From: Variovorax sp. OK212
GTDB taxonomy: Bacteria; Pseudomonadota; Gammaproteobacteria; Burkholderiales; Burkholderiaceae_C
Assembly: GCF_900112425.1 (NCBI RefSeq)
Contig: NZ_FOLP01000001.1
Span: 1 to 64,000, forward strand
Direction of reading: 5' to 3'
DNA: 64,000 bases
Both the position numbers and the translations under genes were made by a program. Below the pieces are notes generated by a model. It was not told the origin of the DNA and did not search any database. It saw only the letters and a program-made list of their open reading frames with translations. Below are positions 54,901-61,740 of this stretch, piece after piece (position 1 is the first letter of the stretch; each line of letters begins with the position of its first letter).

Positions 54901-56959
54901 GAGCAGCCTCAACGGCGCGAACTGGACCGAGGCGCAGGCCATCAACGACGTGTTCGCCACCAACGCCGCCACCGGCAACAGCACCGACGCGGTCTCGCTC
55001 ACCTGGGCCGACTTCAACGGCGACGGCTACCTCGACCTGTTCGTCAACAGCAGCCGCGCGGGCGCGGCCAGCAAGGTCTACGTGAACAACGCGGGCACGC
55101 TGTCGACCACCGGCGTGGCGGTGGCCGGCGACACGCTGGCCGGCGACGCCTCGGTGGCGCTCGACTGGAACGGCGACGGCCGCATGGACGCGATCGAGCT
55201 CGACCATGCCACCGGCGTGGCCAACCTCTACACCAACAGCGGCAACGTGGCCGCCGGCGGCTGGGCCACGCGCCAGCTCGCCGACCTGGCCGACAACGCG
55301 GCCAACAGCATCGCCGCGGCCGACTACGACTGGGACGGCGACGTCGACCTGCTGGTGGGCATGAACGGCAACACCGCCACGCAAATCATCGCCAACACCA
55401 ACCAGGTGAAGGACGGCACCTCGTTGCACCTGCGCATCCTCAACGCCGAGGGCTTCAATGTCTACTTCGGCAACACGGTGCAGGTGTACAACGCGGCCGG
55501 CACGCTGGTGTCGACGCAGATCCTCAACCCGCAGTCGGGCAACTGGGGCAACGACAGCTCGGGCATCGTCAACGTGTTCGGCCTGGACCCCACGCAGACC
55601 TACACCGTGAAGCTGCTGGCCAACAACAACGGCACGCCCACCACCTACCAGTGGAGCGTGACGCCGGGCGACGCCACCAGCGCGCAGCTGCTGACCACCT
55701 CCGACCTGACCACCGCGCTGCCCAACGTGATGACCGGCACCGGCTACGACGACACCTACGTGGTCACCAGCGTGGTGGGCGGCAGCGTGGTCTACAACGG
55801 CGGCGGCGGCTGGAGCGTGCCGCTGCTGCCGGGCGAGACCCGGACCTGGTCGGCCACCGGCGGCATGGACATCGTGGACTTCCGCAACGCCAGCAGCGGC
55901 GTGGGCGTGGACCTCACCACCAACCTGGTGACGGGCTGGGGCATCCTGGGCACGGTGAACAACGTCGAGGGCGTGCGCGGCAGCGCGCTGGGCGACACCT
56001 TCGTCGGCAGCCTGGGCGACAACCTGTTCGAGGGCCGCGGCGGCAACGACACCTACTTCCTGGGCGTGGGCGGCGGCAACGACCGGCTGGTCTACAACCT
56101 GGTGAACGCGGCCGACAAGGCCACCGGCGGCAACGGCAGCGACGTGGTCAACGGCTTCACGCTGGGCAGCTTCGCCAACGCGGCCAGCACCGACGCCGAC
56201 CTGATCGACCTGGGCGGCGTGCTCGCGGGCTACACCGGCACCGCGCACGTGTACCGCGACGCGGCCAGCGGCAGCTACGTGCTGGACGCCTCGTCGGCCG
56301 CGCTGCTGAACTACATCCACGTGACCAACGCGGGCGGCAACACCTTCATTGCCATCGACACGGGCGGCACCGGCAGCTTCGGCGCGCCGATGATCACGCT
56401 GACCGGCGTGACGGTGTCGCTGGAGACGCTGCTGGCGAACGGGCAATTGCTGGTGGGTGGCACGAGCAGCACCGGCATCCAGTCGCTCGCGAGCATCGAG
56501 GCGCCCGCGGCGGACGACGCCGTGGCGCAGAAGGCGTCGCTGGCCGCGGTCGACACCACGGTGGCGGACCCCGCAGCCTCGAGCGAACCGGCGGCGACCA
56601 CGGCCGAGCCCGCGGCCGGCAACGGCCACGAGACGCTGATGTTCAAGCTGCTGGTCGCGGCCAGCGACACCGGCGGCAACGCCTTCAGCGAACTGAACCA
56701 CTTCCAGGTCGGCGCTTTCGAGAGCACGCCCGGCGCCGACCGCATCGACCTCTCGTCGCTGCTGACCGGCTACGCGGCCCACACCGGCGACCCGCTCGCC
56801 AACTACCTGCAGGTGACGCACACGGACGGCAACACCGTGCTGAGCATCGACCGCGACGGCGCGGGCAGCGCGCAGGCCATGACGCCGCTGCTGGCGCTCA
56901 ACGGCGTGAACACCGACCTGGCGACGCTGCTCGCCAACCACCAGCTGGTGGTGGTCTGA
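42926..56959 (+). CDS. Giant Bap/LapF-like repeat adhesin secreted by a type I system
   Basis: 4677 residues. Residues 1-140 form a BapA/LapF prefix-like domain ending in a Gly/Ala-rich segment (IGGGLLAGAAVANGGG). A Pro-rich linker follows, then eleven Ig-like 82-residue repeats (about 175-1078), three divergent Ig-like domains, and eighteen 108-residue repeats (about 1393-3335). Three degenerate units come next, then six DxDxDG motifs of an FG-GAP/VCBS block (about 3845-4135). A short RTX-like patch (GRGGNDTYFLGVGGGNDRL) and a T1SS C-terminal target region end the protein. The next three genes are its secretion machinery. It likely mediates biofilm or surface attachment. Confidence 0.93.
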   Translation: MVSLEVIGKSGGAVNKLAASSEVFLTEASVVRIDLPRASVRGMRRVGNDLVITTTAGETVTVHDFFAWPGEVHSDLVLSDGGGGQWLAGLSEGQGELAVGYTGIDSVEPLMLHASAGAGWGGALPWVIGGGLLAGAAVANGGGGGDDPGIAPFPPAAPPPAPPPAPPPAPGMPGDTTPPERPTSRPSNGTAVTGTAEPGALVSVVDAAGHVLGSTTAAPDGSYTVTLSTTPPNGAVLQVVATDPAGNASPPATVTVDSAAPAAPVLNPTDGSPITGLAEAGSVVTLSTAAGEVIGSVTAGADGSFSFTPATPLAAGTSIRAVARDAAGNTSAQASATIEATSPTPTVDATDGSPITGTAEPGAVVTVTDGAGHVIGSATVAPDGSYSVTPASTPPNGTVLSVVATDAGGQQSPPATVTVDSVPPNAPTVLPTDGSPITGTAEAGALVVVKDGAGTVIGSATALGNGTYSITPATTPPNGTVLHVTASDAAGNTSAEATGTVDSAAPPTPTIAATDGSPITGTAEAGAVVTIRDAGGTVIGSATVLGDGTYSITPATTPPNGTVLHATATDAAGNASAQATATVDSAPPPAPTLNATDGSPITGTAEAGALVVVKDGAGTVIGSATALGDGTYSITPATTPPNGTVLRATATDAAGNTSAEATGAVDSVPPNAPTVLPTDGSPITGTAEAGSLVVVKDGAGTVIGSATALGDGTYSITPATTPPNGTVLHVTAADAAGNTSAEVTGTVDSVAPPTPTIAATDGSPISGTAEAGAVVTIRDAGGTVIGSATVLGDGTYSIVPATTPPNGTVLHATATDAAGNTSGQATATVDSAPPPAPTLNATDGSPITGTAEAGALVVVKDGAGTVIGSATALGDGTYSITPAGTPPNGTVLHVTATDAAGNTGPEATTTVDSVPPNVPTLNATDGSPITGTAEAGSVVIVKDGAGTVIGSATALGDGTYSITPATTPPNGTVLHVTAADAAGNTSAEVTGAVDSAAPAAPTIAPTDGSPITGSAEAGSLVTITDGAGTVIGSVTALGNGTYSLTPASTPANGTVLHVTATDAAGNTSPEATATVDSAAPAIGVSIVSDANGDGFINAAELSAGVTVRVSLVSGAAVGDTVEATDGTTTSSVTLGAADLANGFVDFSFANPPEGATLTVSATSRDAAGNVSAPPVGASAVVDTVLATPGLTVASITSDNIVNAAEAGGTVAVTGGSTGTQAGNVVTLVVNGVSYSATVDAGGNWHIDVAGSDLVADADHAVAASVAATDAAGNTASGTASQAYGVSVATPVVTIGSPIAGDGLVNAAEDGALVVGGTTANIENGQVVTVTFSDGTNSVTATAVVAGNAWTATAADISGLVNGPVTVRVEVQDTALNTAVDTRTVTLDNAAPTQTAALLGFADDVGTQQNGNFPAGTPTDDTTPVLNGSLSAALGAGEVVRIYDGATLVGTATVTGTAWTFAPPALAGGSSHTYTAVVADAAGNEGTPSAGFTLTVDTTAPVQTAAFTGYTDDAGTNVGPFPAGTPTDDTTPALNGALSATLGTGEVVRIYDGAALVGTATVTGTAWTFTPPALADGSTHSYTAVVADAAGNEGTASPPFTLAVDTTAPTQTATLTGYTDDIGTQQGPFPAGTPTDDTTPVLNGTLSAALGAGDVVRIYDGATLVGTATVNGTAWTFAPPVLADGTTHTYTAVVADAAGNQGAPSAVFTLTVDTSAPAQTATLTGYTDDAGTDVGPFPAGTPTDDTTPVLNGTLSAALGTGDVVRIYEGTTLVGTATVNGTAWSFAPPALADGSTHTYTAVVADAAGNEGTRSAGFTLTVDTTPPTQTAAISTYTDDVGSNQGPFGSGSTDDTTPVLGGTLSAPLGATDVVRIYDGATLLGTATVTGSTWTFAPTALADGSTHSYTAVVADAAGNQSAPSAALVLTVDTTPPAQTAAIATYTDNAGTDRGDFASGTTTDDTSPVLNGTLSAVLAAGDVVRIYENGTLLGTATVSGTAWSFAAPGLVNGSTHTYTAVVADAAGNEGPASADFTLSVSTTAPVQTATIQSYTDDTGTNQGPFGSGTSTDDTAPVLNGTLSAPPGAGDVLRIYDGAVLLGTATVSGTGWSFALPALADGSSHSYTAVLTDAAGNEGTPSPAFTLTADTTAPALTASLTGYTDDAGTNVGPFPAGTPTDDTTPVLNGTLSGPLAAGDVVRIYEGATLLGTATVSGTSWSFATPPLAGGSSHTYTAVVADAAGNEGTPSAGLTLTIDTTAPAQTAGIASYTDNAGTDQADYGSGTPTDDTTPVLNGTLSAALGAGDVVRIYDGATLVGTATVAGTTWTFAAPVLADGSTHSYTAVVADAAGNEGTASAPFTLTIDTAAPVQTASFTSYTDDAGTNAGPFPSGTPTDDTTPVLNGTLSAALGAGEVVRIYDGATLVGTATVNGTAWTFAPSALANGSTHSYTAVVADAAGNQGTASPPFTLSVDTTAPTQAAALTGYTDDTGTQQGPFPSGTPTDDTTPVLNGTLSAALGAGDVVRIYEGATLVGTATVNGTAWSFATPTLADGSTHTYTAVVADAAGNEGAPSAGLTLTIDTTAPAQTAGIASYTDNAGTNQADYGSGTPTDDTTPVLNGTLSVALGAGEVVRIYDGATLVGTATVAGTAWTFAAPVLADGSTHTYTAVVADAAGNEGAPSAGFTLAVDTTPPAQTAAIASYTDNAGTNQADYGSGTTTDDTTPVLNGTLSAALGATDVVRIYDGATFLGTATVTGSTWSFATPALANGSIHTYTAVVADAAGNQGTASSGFTLIVDTTPPAQAAAIASYTDNAGTNQGPFGSGTSTDDTTPVLNGTLGAPIGASDVVRIYEGATLLGTATVTGTSWSFALPTLADGSSHTYTAVVADAAGNQGTPSAGFTLAVDTTPPVQAAAIASYTDNAGTNQGPFGSGGTTDDTTPVLNGTLGAALGAGEVVRIYDGATLVGTATVAGTAWTFATPTLANGSSHTYTAVVADAAGNEGTASAGFTLTVDTTPPAQTAAIVNYADNAGSNQGPFGSGTVTDDTTPVLSGTLSATLGAGDVVRIYEGATLLGTATVTGSTWTFAPTALANGSTHTYTAVVADAAGNQGAASGGFTLTIDTTAPAQTAAIATYTDNAGTNQGPFGSGTSTDDTTPVLNGTLSAALSAGDVVRIYDGATLVGTATVAGTAWTFAPPALANGSSHSYTAVVADPAGNESAPSAPFTLAVDTTPPAQSALIVSYTDDVGLNLGPFGSGVPTDDTTPVLNGTLSAALGVGEVVRIYDGATLIGTATVAGTAWSFAPVALAGGSTHVYTAVVADAAGNESAASASFTLTVDVTAPTAAIDIASISDDTGSSLTDFLTRDTSLTVNGTVGTLGAGERAQISIDGTTWVDLAVVGGAWSFTDARVLAGGSYTYRVRVIDAAGNLGPVDSQVVVVDVTAPTQVAAIASFTDNLGAAVGNFLSGAITDDTTPVLNGTLSAGVAAGDTLRIYQDGVLVRSIVLAAGQTSWTYAPPVLGFGLHSYTTTLVDAAGNESTAGTPFTLTVDALATLTALATDTGFSVAGGFSNSSDALNTDLVTRDATPLLSGTIGRPLQADEVVTVSLDGGLTWITVQDTDGATAWSYAPPAFAAGATIAAQVRIENAANGTHGNAVTTSFTVDLSAPVPSLSAPDFVNAAAIDSDGDKTIAAGTAVFGSTVDGTVEAGATVALINDVNHDGIYTEGVDVVLGTAVAGAGGAWTISAALAASASPYHLGYVVWDAAGNRTGLSATSEVDVVATLDHLAAANGAHGTSNSTGFGGAMAINLLGNWSFVGDQAVYNGTSQSAYTTTDLALQLLSGGTSTAYSFFDYNLDGLLDVIGTDNNAGGVNSTPLWAGSALGYVPGAAATGLTGVSNGGVAVLDMDGDGFLDAIVGDGAGDSASFLKNDGLGVFTPYGNSTGIGLTAAGIANLQTGREVSGVDLNNDGRVDIALHSTTTTTLGNNNDFTLTLLTNNGKSSLNGANWTEAQAINDVFATNAATGNSTDAVSLTWADFNGDGYLDLFVNSSRAGAASKVYVNNAGTLSTTGVAVAGDTLAGDASVALDWNGDGRMDAIELDHATGVANLYTNSGNVAAGGWATRQLADLADNAANSIAAADYDWDGDVDLLVGMNGNTATQIIANTNQVKDGTSLHLRILNAEGFNVYFGNTVQVYNAAGTLVSTQILNPQSGNWGNDSSGIVNVFGLDPTQTYTVKLLANNNGTPTTYQWSVTPGDATSAQLLTTSDLTTALPNVMTGTGYDDTYVVTSVVGGSVVYNGGGGWSVPLLPGETRTWSATGGMDIVDFRNASSGVGVDLTTNLVTGWGILGTVNNVEGVRGSALGDTFVGSLGDNLFEGRGGNDTYFLGVGGGNDRLVYNLVNAADKATGGNGSDVVNGFTLGSFANAASTDADLIDLGGVLAGYTGTAHVYRDAASGSYVLDASSAALLNYIHVTNAGGNTFIAIDTGGTGSFGAPMITLTGVTVSLETLLANGQLLVGGTSSTGIQSLASIEAPAADDAVAQKASLAAVDTTVADPAASSEPAATTAEPAAGNGHETLMFKLLVAASDTGGNAFSELNHFQVGAFESTPGADRIDLSSLLTGYAAHTGDPLANYLQVTHTDGNTVLSIDRDGAGSAQAMTPLLALNGVNTDLATLLANHQLVVV
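43450..46155 (+). repeat. Eleven tandem 246-bp (82-residue) Ig-like repeats
   Basis: Units carry the core ATDGSPITGTAEAG, then DGAGTVIGSATALGDGTYSI and TPPNGTVLHVTATDAAGN. Units 4-9 also show a 738-bp super-repeat: units 4-5-6 and 7-8-9 begin in the same order (VLPTDG, IAATDG, LNATDG), which points to duplication of a three-unit block. Confidence 0.9.
47102..52930 (+). repeat. Eighteen tandem ~324-bp (108-residue) repeats
   Basis: Units have the pattern QTAAIASYTDNAGTNQGPFG, PTDDTTPVLNGTLSAALGAG, VVRIYDGATLVGTATV and HTYTAVVADAAGNEGTPSAG. Unit length is 321-327 bp. Three further diverged units follow to about 53,900. Two flavours alternate (TGYTDD...FPAGTP and ASYTDN...FGSGTS). Confidence 0.92.
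54458..55351 (+). repeat. FG-GAP/VCBS block with six calcium-type DxDxDG motifs
   Basis: DYNLDGLLDV, DMDGDGFLDA, DLNNDGRVDI, DFNGDGYLDL, DWNGDGRMDA and DYDWDGDVDL start at 54458, 54617, 54794, 55010, 55163 and 55322. The spacing of about 50-72 codons fits blades of an integrin-alpha-like beta propeller. Confidence 0.8.
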
Positions 56960-56967
56960 GCAGGGTG

Positions 56968-58395
56968 GTGAAGCACCGCATCGCCCTTGCCGTGTGCGCG
57001 TCGCTGGCCCTTTCGGGCCTGCCGGGCCTGACGGGCGCCGCGCGGGCGGACGACGGCGGCCTCAAGGTCGCGCGCCGCCTCGCGCCGAGCTCGCTCGCGC
57101 AGGAACTCCAGGTGCGCCCCGGCGCGCCGCTGCCCGAGGCGCCGGCCAGCACGCAGCCGCTGGTGCTGAACGAGGCGGTGCGCCAGGCGGTGGCGCGCCA
57201 TCCGTCGATCTCCGATGCCATCGCCACGCTCGCGCAGCAGGCCGGCGGCGTGGACGTGGCGCGCGCCGGCTACTACCCGCAGGTGCGCGTGGGCGTGGGC
57301 GGCGGCACCAGCAGCGCGCCGGCCTCGCAGGGCGGGCGCACCGGCACCGTGGCCTCGGCCTCCGTGTCGCAGATGCTGTACGACTTCGGCAAGGTCGACG
57401 GCGCGGTGGCGCAGTCGGAGGCATTGGTGCGGCGCCAGCAGGCGGGCATCCTGAAGCAGATCGACGCGGTGGCGCAGCAGGCGGCCGAGGCGGTGGTCAT
57501 GGCGCACCGCTACCAGTCGCTCTACGCCATCGCGCAGGACCAGGTGCAGGCGGTGGAGGCGGTGCTGGAGACCGCGCGGCTGCGCGCCAACGCGGGCATC
57601 AGCACCAGGGCCGACCCGATCCAGGCCGAGTCGCGCGTGGACAGCGCGCGCGCCAACCTGCTGCAGGTGAAGTCGCAGCTCGCGCAATGGCGCGAGCGCC
57701 TGGGCACGCTGCTGGGCCGCTCGGTGCCGCCGCTGATGGCGCAGCTGCCCGACGGGCTGGCGAACACGCTGCGCGTCGATGCGCTGCCCGACAGCAGCCT
57801 GCTGCCCGAGGTGCTGGTGGCCGAGGCCGAGCGGCGCGCCGCGTCGGCGCAGCTGGACATCGCGCGGGCGCAGCGCTATCCCACGCTGAGCATCGACGCC
57901 TCCGTCAACAAGGCCGTGGGCGGCGTGAACCCCGCCACGCTGGAGCGCAACGGCACGTACCACACGGTGATGTTCAACCTGTCGAGCGTGATCTACCAGG
58001 GCGGCGCGCTCGACGCGCAGGTGCGCGCCGCCACCGCGGCCGAGGACGCCGCGCGCCTGCGCATCGAGACCGCGCGGCTGAACGCCGGCGACCAGGCGCG
58101 CAACTTCCGCGAGCAGGTCATCGGCGCGCAGGCGCGGCTGGGCGTGCTGGCCGACCGGCGCCGCAGCATCGTGGAGGCGCGCAACCTCTACCGCGAGCAG
58201 TACACGCTGGGCACGCGCTCCATCCTCGACCTGCTGAACGCCGAGCAGGAGATCTACCAGGCCGCGGCCGAGCAGGAGGCCGTGCTGCACGACCTGTGGG
58301 CCAGCCGCGTCGGCTACATCGGCGCGACCGGCCAGGCCCGCGCCTTCTACGGGCTGGACAACACCACCGTGCAAGGCATGGAGCTGCTGCCATGA
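56968..58395 (+). CDS. TolC-family outer-membrane protein of the type I secretion system
   Basis: 475 residues from GTG 56968 (GTG 56965 is equally possible), nine bases after the adhesin stop. The signal peptide is MKHRIALAVCASLALSGLPG, with cleavage near ARA-DD. The body has the duplicated coiled-coil pattern of TolC/LapE proteins (EAVRQAVARHPSISDAIATL; QMLYDFGKVDGAVAQSEAL; LYREQYTLGTRSILDLLNAE). It forms the trimeric outer-membrane channel through which the adhesin exits. The upstream continuation of the frame is a shadow of the adhesin gene. Confidence 0.93.
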   Translation: MKHRIALAVCASLALSGLPGLTGAARADDGGLKVARRLAPSSLAQELQVRPGAPLPEAPASTQPLVLNEAVRQAVARHPSISDAIATLAQQAGGVDVARAGYYPQVRVGVGGGTSSAPASQGGRTGTVASASVSQMLYDFGKVDGAVAQSEALVRRQQAGILKQIDAVAQQAAEAVVMAHRYQSLYAIAQDQVQAVEAVLETARLRANAGISTRADPIQAESRVDSARANLLQVKSQLAQWRERLGTLLGRSVPPLMAQLPDGLANTLRVDALPDSSLLPEVLVAEAERRAASAQLDIARAQRYPTLSIDASVNKAVGGVNPATLERNGTYHTVMFNLSSVIYQGGALDAQVRAATAAEDAARLRIETARLNAGDQARNFREQVIGAQARLGVLADRRRSIVEARNLYREQYTLGTRSILDLLNAEQEIYQAAAEQEAVLHDLWASRVGYIGATGQARAFYGLDNTTVQGMELLP

Positions 58396-60566
58396 ACGAC
58401 ATGCGCCAACCGGTCGAGCCGAGGCTCGATGACAGCCTCGAGACGTCCCGCGATGCAACCAGCGAGCACGCCCGCTGGCTCGCCGCCATGGTCTACGTCG
58501 CGCGCCACTACGGCATCGGCGCCTCGGAGGAGGGCGTGCGCGTCGCCATGGCCTGGGAGCACGACGCGCCGCTGGACACGCTGCTCGACCACATGGCGCG
58601 CCAGCTGGGCCTGGCGCTGCGCTGGGCCGAGTTCGACGACGCGCTGCTCGACCCGTGGCGGCTGCCGCTGGTGGTGGCGCTCGAAGACGGGCAGGTCGGC
58701 GTGGTGCGCGCGGCCGACGGCCATGGCCGGCTCGGCGTGCTGCTCGGCGGCGACCAGGGCCTGGAGACGCCGCTGGCGGCCGCCGAGCTGCGCCGCCGCG
58801 CCAGGCGCGTGGCCATCCTGCGGCCCCACACCGCGGTGCCCGACGCGCGGGTGGACGACTACATCAAGCCCTACCGCGCCGACTGGTTCCGCGCCATCGC
58901 GCTGCGCGACTGGCGCCGCTACGGCGACATCGTGCTGGCCTCGGTCTTCGCCAACGTGCTGGCGCTGTCGAGCATGGTCTTCTCGATGCAGATCTACGAC
59001 CGCGTGGTGCCCGCGCAGTCGGAGTCCACGCTGTGGGTGCTGTTCGGCGGCGTGATGATCGCGATCGTGTTCGAGCTGATGCTGCGCGTGTCGCGCACGC
59101 ACATCTCCGACCTGATCGGCAAGCGCGCCGACCTGAAGGTGTCCGACCTGGTGTTCGGCCATGCGCTGCGCGTGCGCGCCGACGCGCGCTCGCGCTCCAC
59201 CGGCTCCTTCATCGCGCAGGTGCGCGAGGTGGAGCAGGTGCGCGAGCTGCTCACCTCCACCACCATCGGCGCGGTGGCCGACCTGCCGTTCTTCCTGCTC
59301 TTCCTGGTGGTGCTGTGGCTGGTGGCCGGGCCGCTGGCGCTGGTGGCGCTGGCGGCGGTGCCGCTGCTGGTGATTCCGGGCCTGCTGGTGCAGCGGCCGC
59401 TCGCGCGGCTGGCCAACGAGGGCATGCGCGAGTCGGCGCTGCGCAACGCGCTGCTGGTGGAGGCGGTGGAAGGCATCGAGGACATCAAGCTCATGCGCGC
59501 CGAGCCGCGCTTCCAGAACCAGTGGAACCACGCCAACGACGTGTCGGCCAGCATCGGCATGCGCCAGCGCTTCATCACCGGCCTGCTCATGACGTGGACG
59601 CAGGAGGTGCAGAGCATCGTCTACGCGGTGGTGCTGCTGGCGGGCTGCTTCCTGGTGATCAAGGGCGACATGACGACCGGCACGCTGGTGGGTGCGTCGA
59701 TCCTGGCGTCGCGCATGATCGCGCCGCTGGCGCAGCTGTCGGGCGTGTTCGCGCGCTGGCAGCAGGCCAAGGTGGCGCGCGCCGGGCTCGACCAGCTCAT
59801 GCAGCGCCCGGTCGACCAGCCCGAGAGCGCGCGGCGCGTGCACGTGAGCGCGCTGCACGGCAACTACGAGCTGGCGGGCGTCGAGTTCCGCTACGGCAAG
59901 GACGACCGCAGCCCGGCGCTCGCGGTGCCGCAGCTGCGCATCCGCGCCGGCGAGAAGGTCGCGCTGCTCGGGCGCATGGGCGCGGGCAAGTCGACGCTGC
60001 TGCAGCTCATGGCCGGGCTGCACGCGCCGCAGCGCGGCCACGTGTCGCTCGACGCGCTCGACATCGGGCTGATCGACCCGTCCGACCTGCGCCGCGACAT
60101 GGGGCTGCTCACGCAGAACGCGCGGCTCTTCCACGGCTCGGTGCGCGAAAACGTCACGCTGGGCATGCCGCTGGCCACCGACGCGCAGGTGCTGGAGGCC
60201 GTTGCCATGGCCGGCGCCTTGCCCTTCGTGCATTCGCGCGCCGAGGGGCTGGACGAGCTGATTCACGAAGGCGGGCTGGGCTTGTCGGGCGGGCAGCGCC
60301 AGGCGCTGCTGCTGGCGCGCACGCTGATCCGCCAGCCCTCGATCGTGCTGCTCGACGAGCCCACCGCGCACTTCGACGAGGTGACCGAGCGCCAGGTAAT
60401 CGAGGCGGTGGCCGCCTGGGCCGCGCCGCGCACGCTGGTGGTGGCCACGCACCGCATGCCGGTGCTGCAGTGGGTGGACCGCATCGTGGTGCTCGACGGC
60501 GGGCGCATCGTGATGGACGGCGCGAAGGACCAGATACTGGGGAAGCTCTCGAATGGCCATGCCTGA
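58392..60566 (+). CDS. Type I secretion ABC transporter (LapB/RtxB-like)
   Basis: 724 residues. The ATG overlaps the tolC-like stop (ATGA). Residues 1-150 form a C39-like domain without a catalytic Cys, as in transporters of RTX adhesins. Six transmembrane helices span about 165-440. The ATPase has Walker A GRMGAGKST, signature LSGGQ and Walker B VLLDEPT, with a switch His in VVATHRM. It drives export of the giant adhesin from the cytoplasm. It overlaps the adaptor gene by 14 bases. Confidence 0.95.
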   Translation: MNDMRQPVEPRLDDSLETSRDATSEHARWLAAMVYVARHYGIGASEEGVRVAMAWEHDAPLDTLLDHMARQLGLALRWAEFDDALLDPWRLPLVVALEDGQVGVVRAADGHGRLGVLLGGDQGLETPLAAAELRRRARRVAILRPHTAVPDARVDDYIKPYRADWFRAIALRDWRRYGDIVLASVFANVLALSSMVFSMQIYDRVVPAQSESTLWVLFGGVMIAIVFELMLRVSRTHISDLIGKRADLKVSDLVFGHALRVRADARSRSTGSFIAQVREVEQVRELLTSTTIGAVADLPFFLLFLVVLWLVAGPLALVALAAVPLLVIPGLLVQRPLARLANEGMRESALRNALLVEAVEGIEDIKLMRAEPRFQNQWNHANDVSASIGMRQRFITGLLMTWTQEVQSIVYAVVLLAGCFLVIKGDMTTGTLVGASILASRMIAPLAQLSGVFARWQQAKVARAGLDQLMQRPVDQPESARRVHVSALHGNYELAGVEFRYGKDDRSPALAVPQLRIRAGEKVALLGRMGAGKSTLLQLMAGLHAPQRGHVSLDALDIGLIDPSDLRRDMGLLTQNARLFHGSVRENVTLGMPLATDAQVLEAVAMAGALPFVHSRAEGLDELIHEGGLGLSGGQRQALLLARTLIRQPSIVLLDEPTAHFDEVTERQVIEAVAAWAAPRTLVVATHRMPVLQWVDRIVVLDGGRIVMDGAKDQILGKLSNGHA

Positions 60567-61716
60567 CGCGTCCGTGGAACCGCCGCTGCCGCGCGCCTCG
60601 CTGGTGGTGTGGATCGTGGGCGCGCTGCTTGCCGTGCTGCTCGCCTGGGCCTGGTTCTTCCAGCTCGACGAGGTGTCCACCGGCACCGGAAAGGTGGTGC
60701 CGTCGTCGCGCGAGCAGACCATCCAGTCGCTCGAGGGCGGCATCCTGGTCGACCTCAAGGTGCGCGAGGGCGACATCGTGGAGGCCGCGCAGGTGCTGGC
60801 GCAGCTCGACCGCACCAAGACCGAATCGACCGTGCAGGAAAGCGCCTCGCGCGTGCGCGCCGCGCTGGCCATGGCGGCGCGGCTCACGGCCGAGGTCGGC
60901 GGCACGCCGCTGGTGTTCCCGCCCGAGGTGCGCGAGGAACCCGAACTCGTGCGCGGCGAGACGGCGCTGTACCAGTCGCGGCGCGAGCAGCTTGGCAGCA
61001 GCCTGGCGGGCGTGACGCAGGCGCTGGTGCTCATGCGCCGCGAACTCGCGCTGACCGAGCCGTTGGTGTCGCGCGGTGCCGCGAGCGACGTGGAGGTGCT
61101 GCGGCTGAAGCGCCAGATCAACGAGGCCGAGACCAAGGCAGCCGACCTGAAGAGCCAGTACTACGTGAAGGCGCGCGAGGACCTGACCAGGGCCAATGCC
61201 GAGATCGAGGCGCAGCGCTCGGTGACGCGCGGGCGCTCCGACTCGCTCACGCGGCTGACCTTCGCCTCGCCGGTGCGCGGCATCGTGAAGGACATCGCCG
61301 TGACCACGGTGGGCGGCGTGCTGCCGCCGGGCGGCAAGCTCATGGAGATCGTGCCGCTCGACGAGAAGCTGCTGGTGGAGGCGCGCATCTCGCCGCGCGA
61401 CGTGGCCTACATCCACCCCGGGCAGGACGCGACGGTGAAGGTGACGGCGTACGACTATTCGATCTTCGGCGGGCTGCCGGGCAAGGTGACCATCATCTCG
61501 CCCGACACCATCCAGGACGACGTGAAGCGCGACGTGTACTACTACCGCGTGTACATCCGCACCGATGCGGACCACCTGAAGAACAAGCGCGGCGAGAGCT
61601 TTCCGATCGTGCCCGGCATGATCGCCACGGTCGACATCCACACCGGCCGCAAGACCGTGCTCGACTACCTGCTGAAGCCGCTGAACAAGGCGCGCGAGGC
61701 CTTGCGCGAGCGGTAG
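60553..61716 (+). CDS. HlyD/LapC-family periplasmic adaptor
   Basis: 387 residues. A single N-terminal membrane anchor lies at about 18-38 (VVWIVGALLAVLLAWAWFF). Biotinyl-lipoyl halves flank a long coiled coil (about 95-235); typical motifs are IQSLEGGILVDLKVREGDIV and TFASPVRGIVKDIAVTTVGG. The C-terminal beta domain ends with the FPIVPGMIATVDIHTGRKTV motif shared by HlyD proteins. It bridges the ABC transporter and the TolC-like channel. The start overlaps the transporter gene by 14 bases, so translation is coupled. Confidence 0.95.
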   Translation: MAMPDASVEPPLPRASLVVWIVGALLAVLLAWAWFFQLDEVSTGTGKVVPSSREQTIQSLEGGILVDLKVREGDIVEAAQVLAQLDRTKTESTVQESASRVRAALAMAARLTAEVGGTPLVFPPEVREEPELVRGETALYQSRREQLGSSLAGVTQALVLMRRELALTEPLVSRGAASDVEVLRLKRQINEAETKAADLKSQYYVKAREDLTRANAEIEAQRSVTRGRSDSLTRLTFASPVRGIVKDIAVTTVGGVLPPGGKLMEIVPLDEKLLVEARISPRDVAYIHPGQDATVKVTAYDYSIFGGLPGKVTIISPDTIQDDVKRDVYYYRVYIRTDADHLKNKRGESFPIVPGMIATVDIHTGRKTVLDYLLKPLNKAREALRER

Positions 61717-61740
61717 GCCCATCGACAGGAGCGGGATGCC

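Noticed and set aside
42932..56941. A 4669-codon open frame on the minus strand across the whole adhesin gene
   Set aside because: High GC at third positions keeps the opposite strand open, and the translation is His/Arg/Gly/Val-rich low complexity that repeats with the sense repeats. The sense frame has clear domains and a ribosome site.
56994..58391. Long frames upstream of the ABC transporter and TolC-like starts that run through the neighbouring genes
   Set aside because: These are out-of-frame readings of the neighbouring genes; the true starts are set by ATGA overlap or signal peptides.
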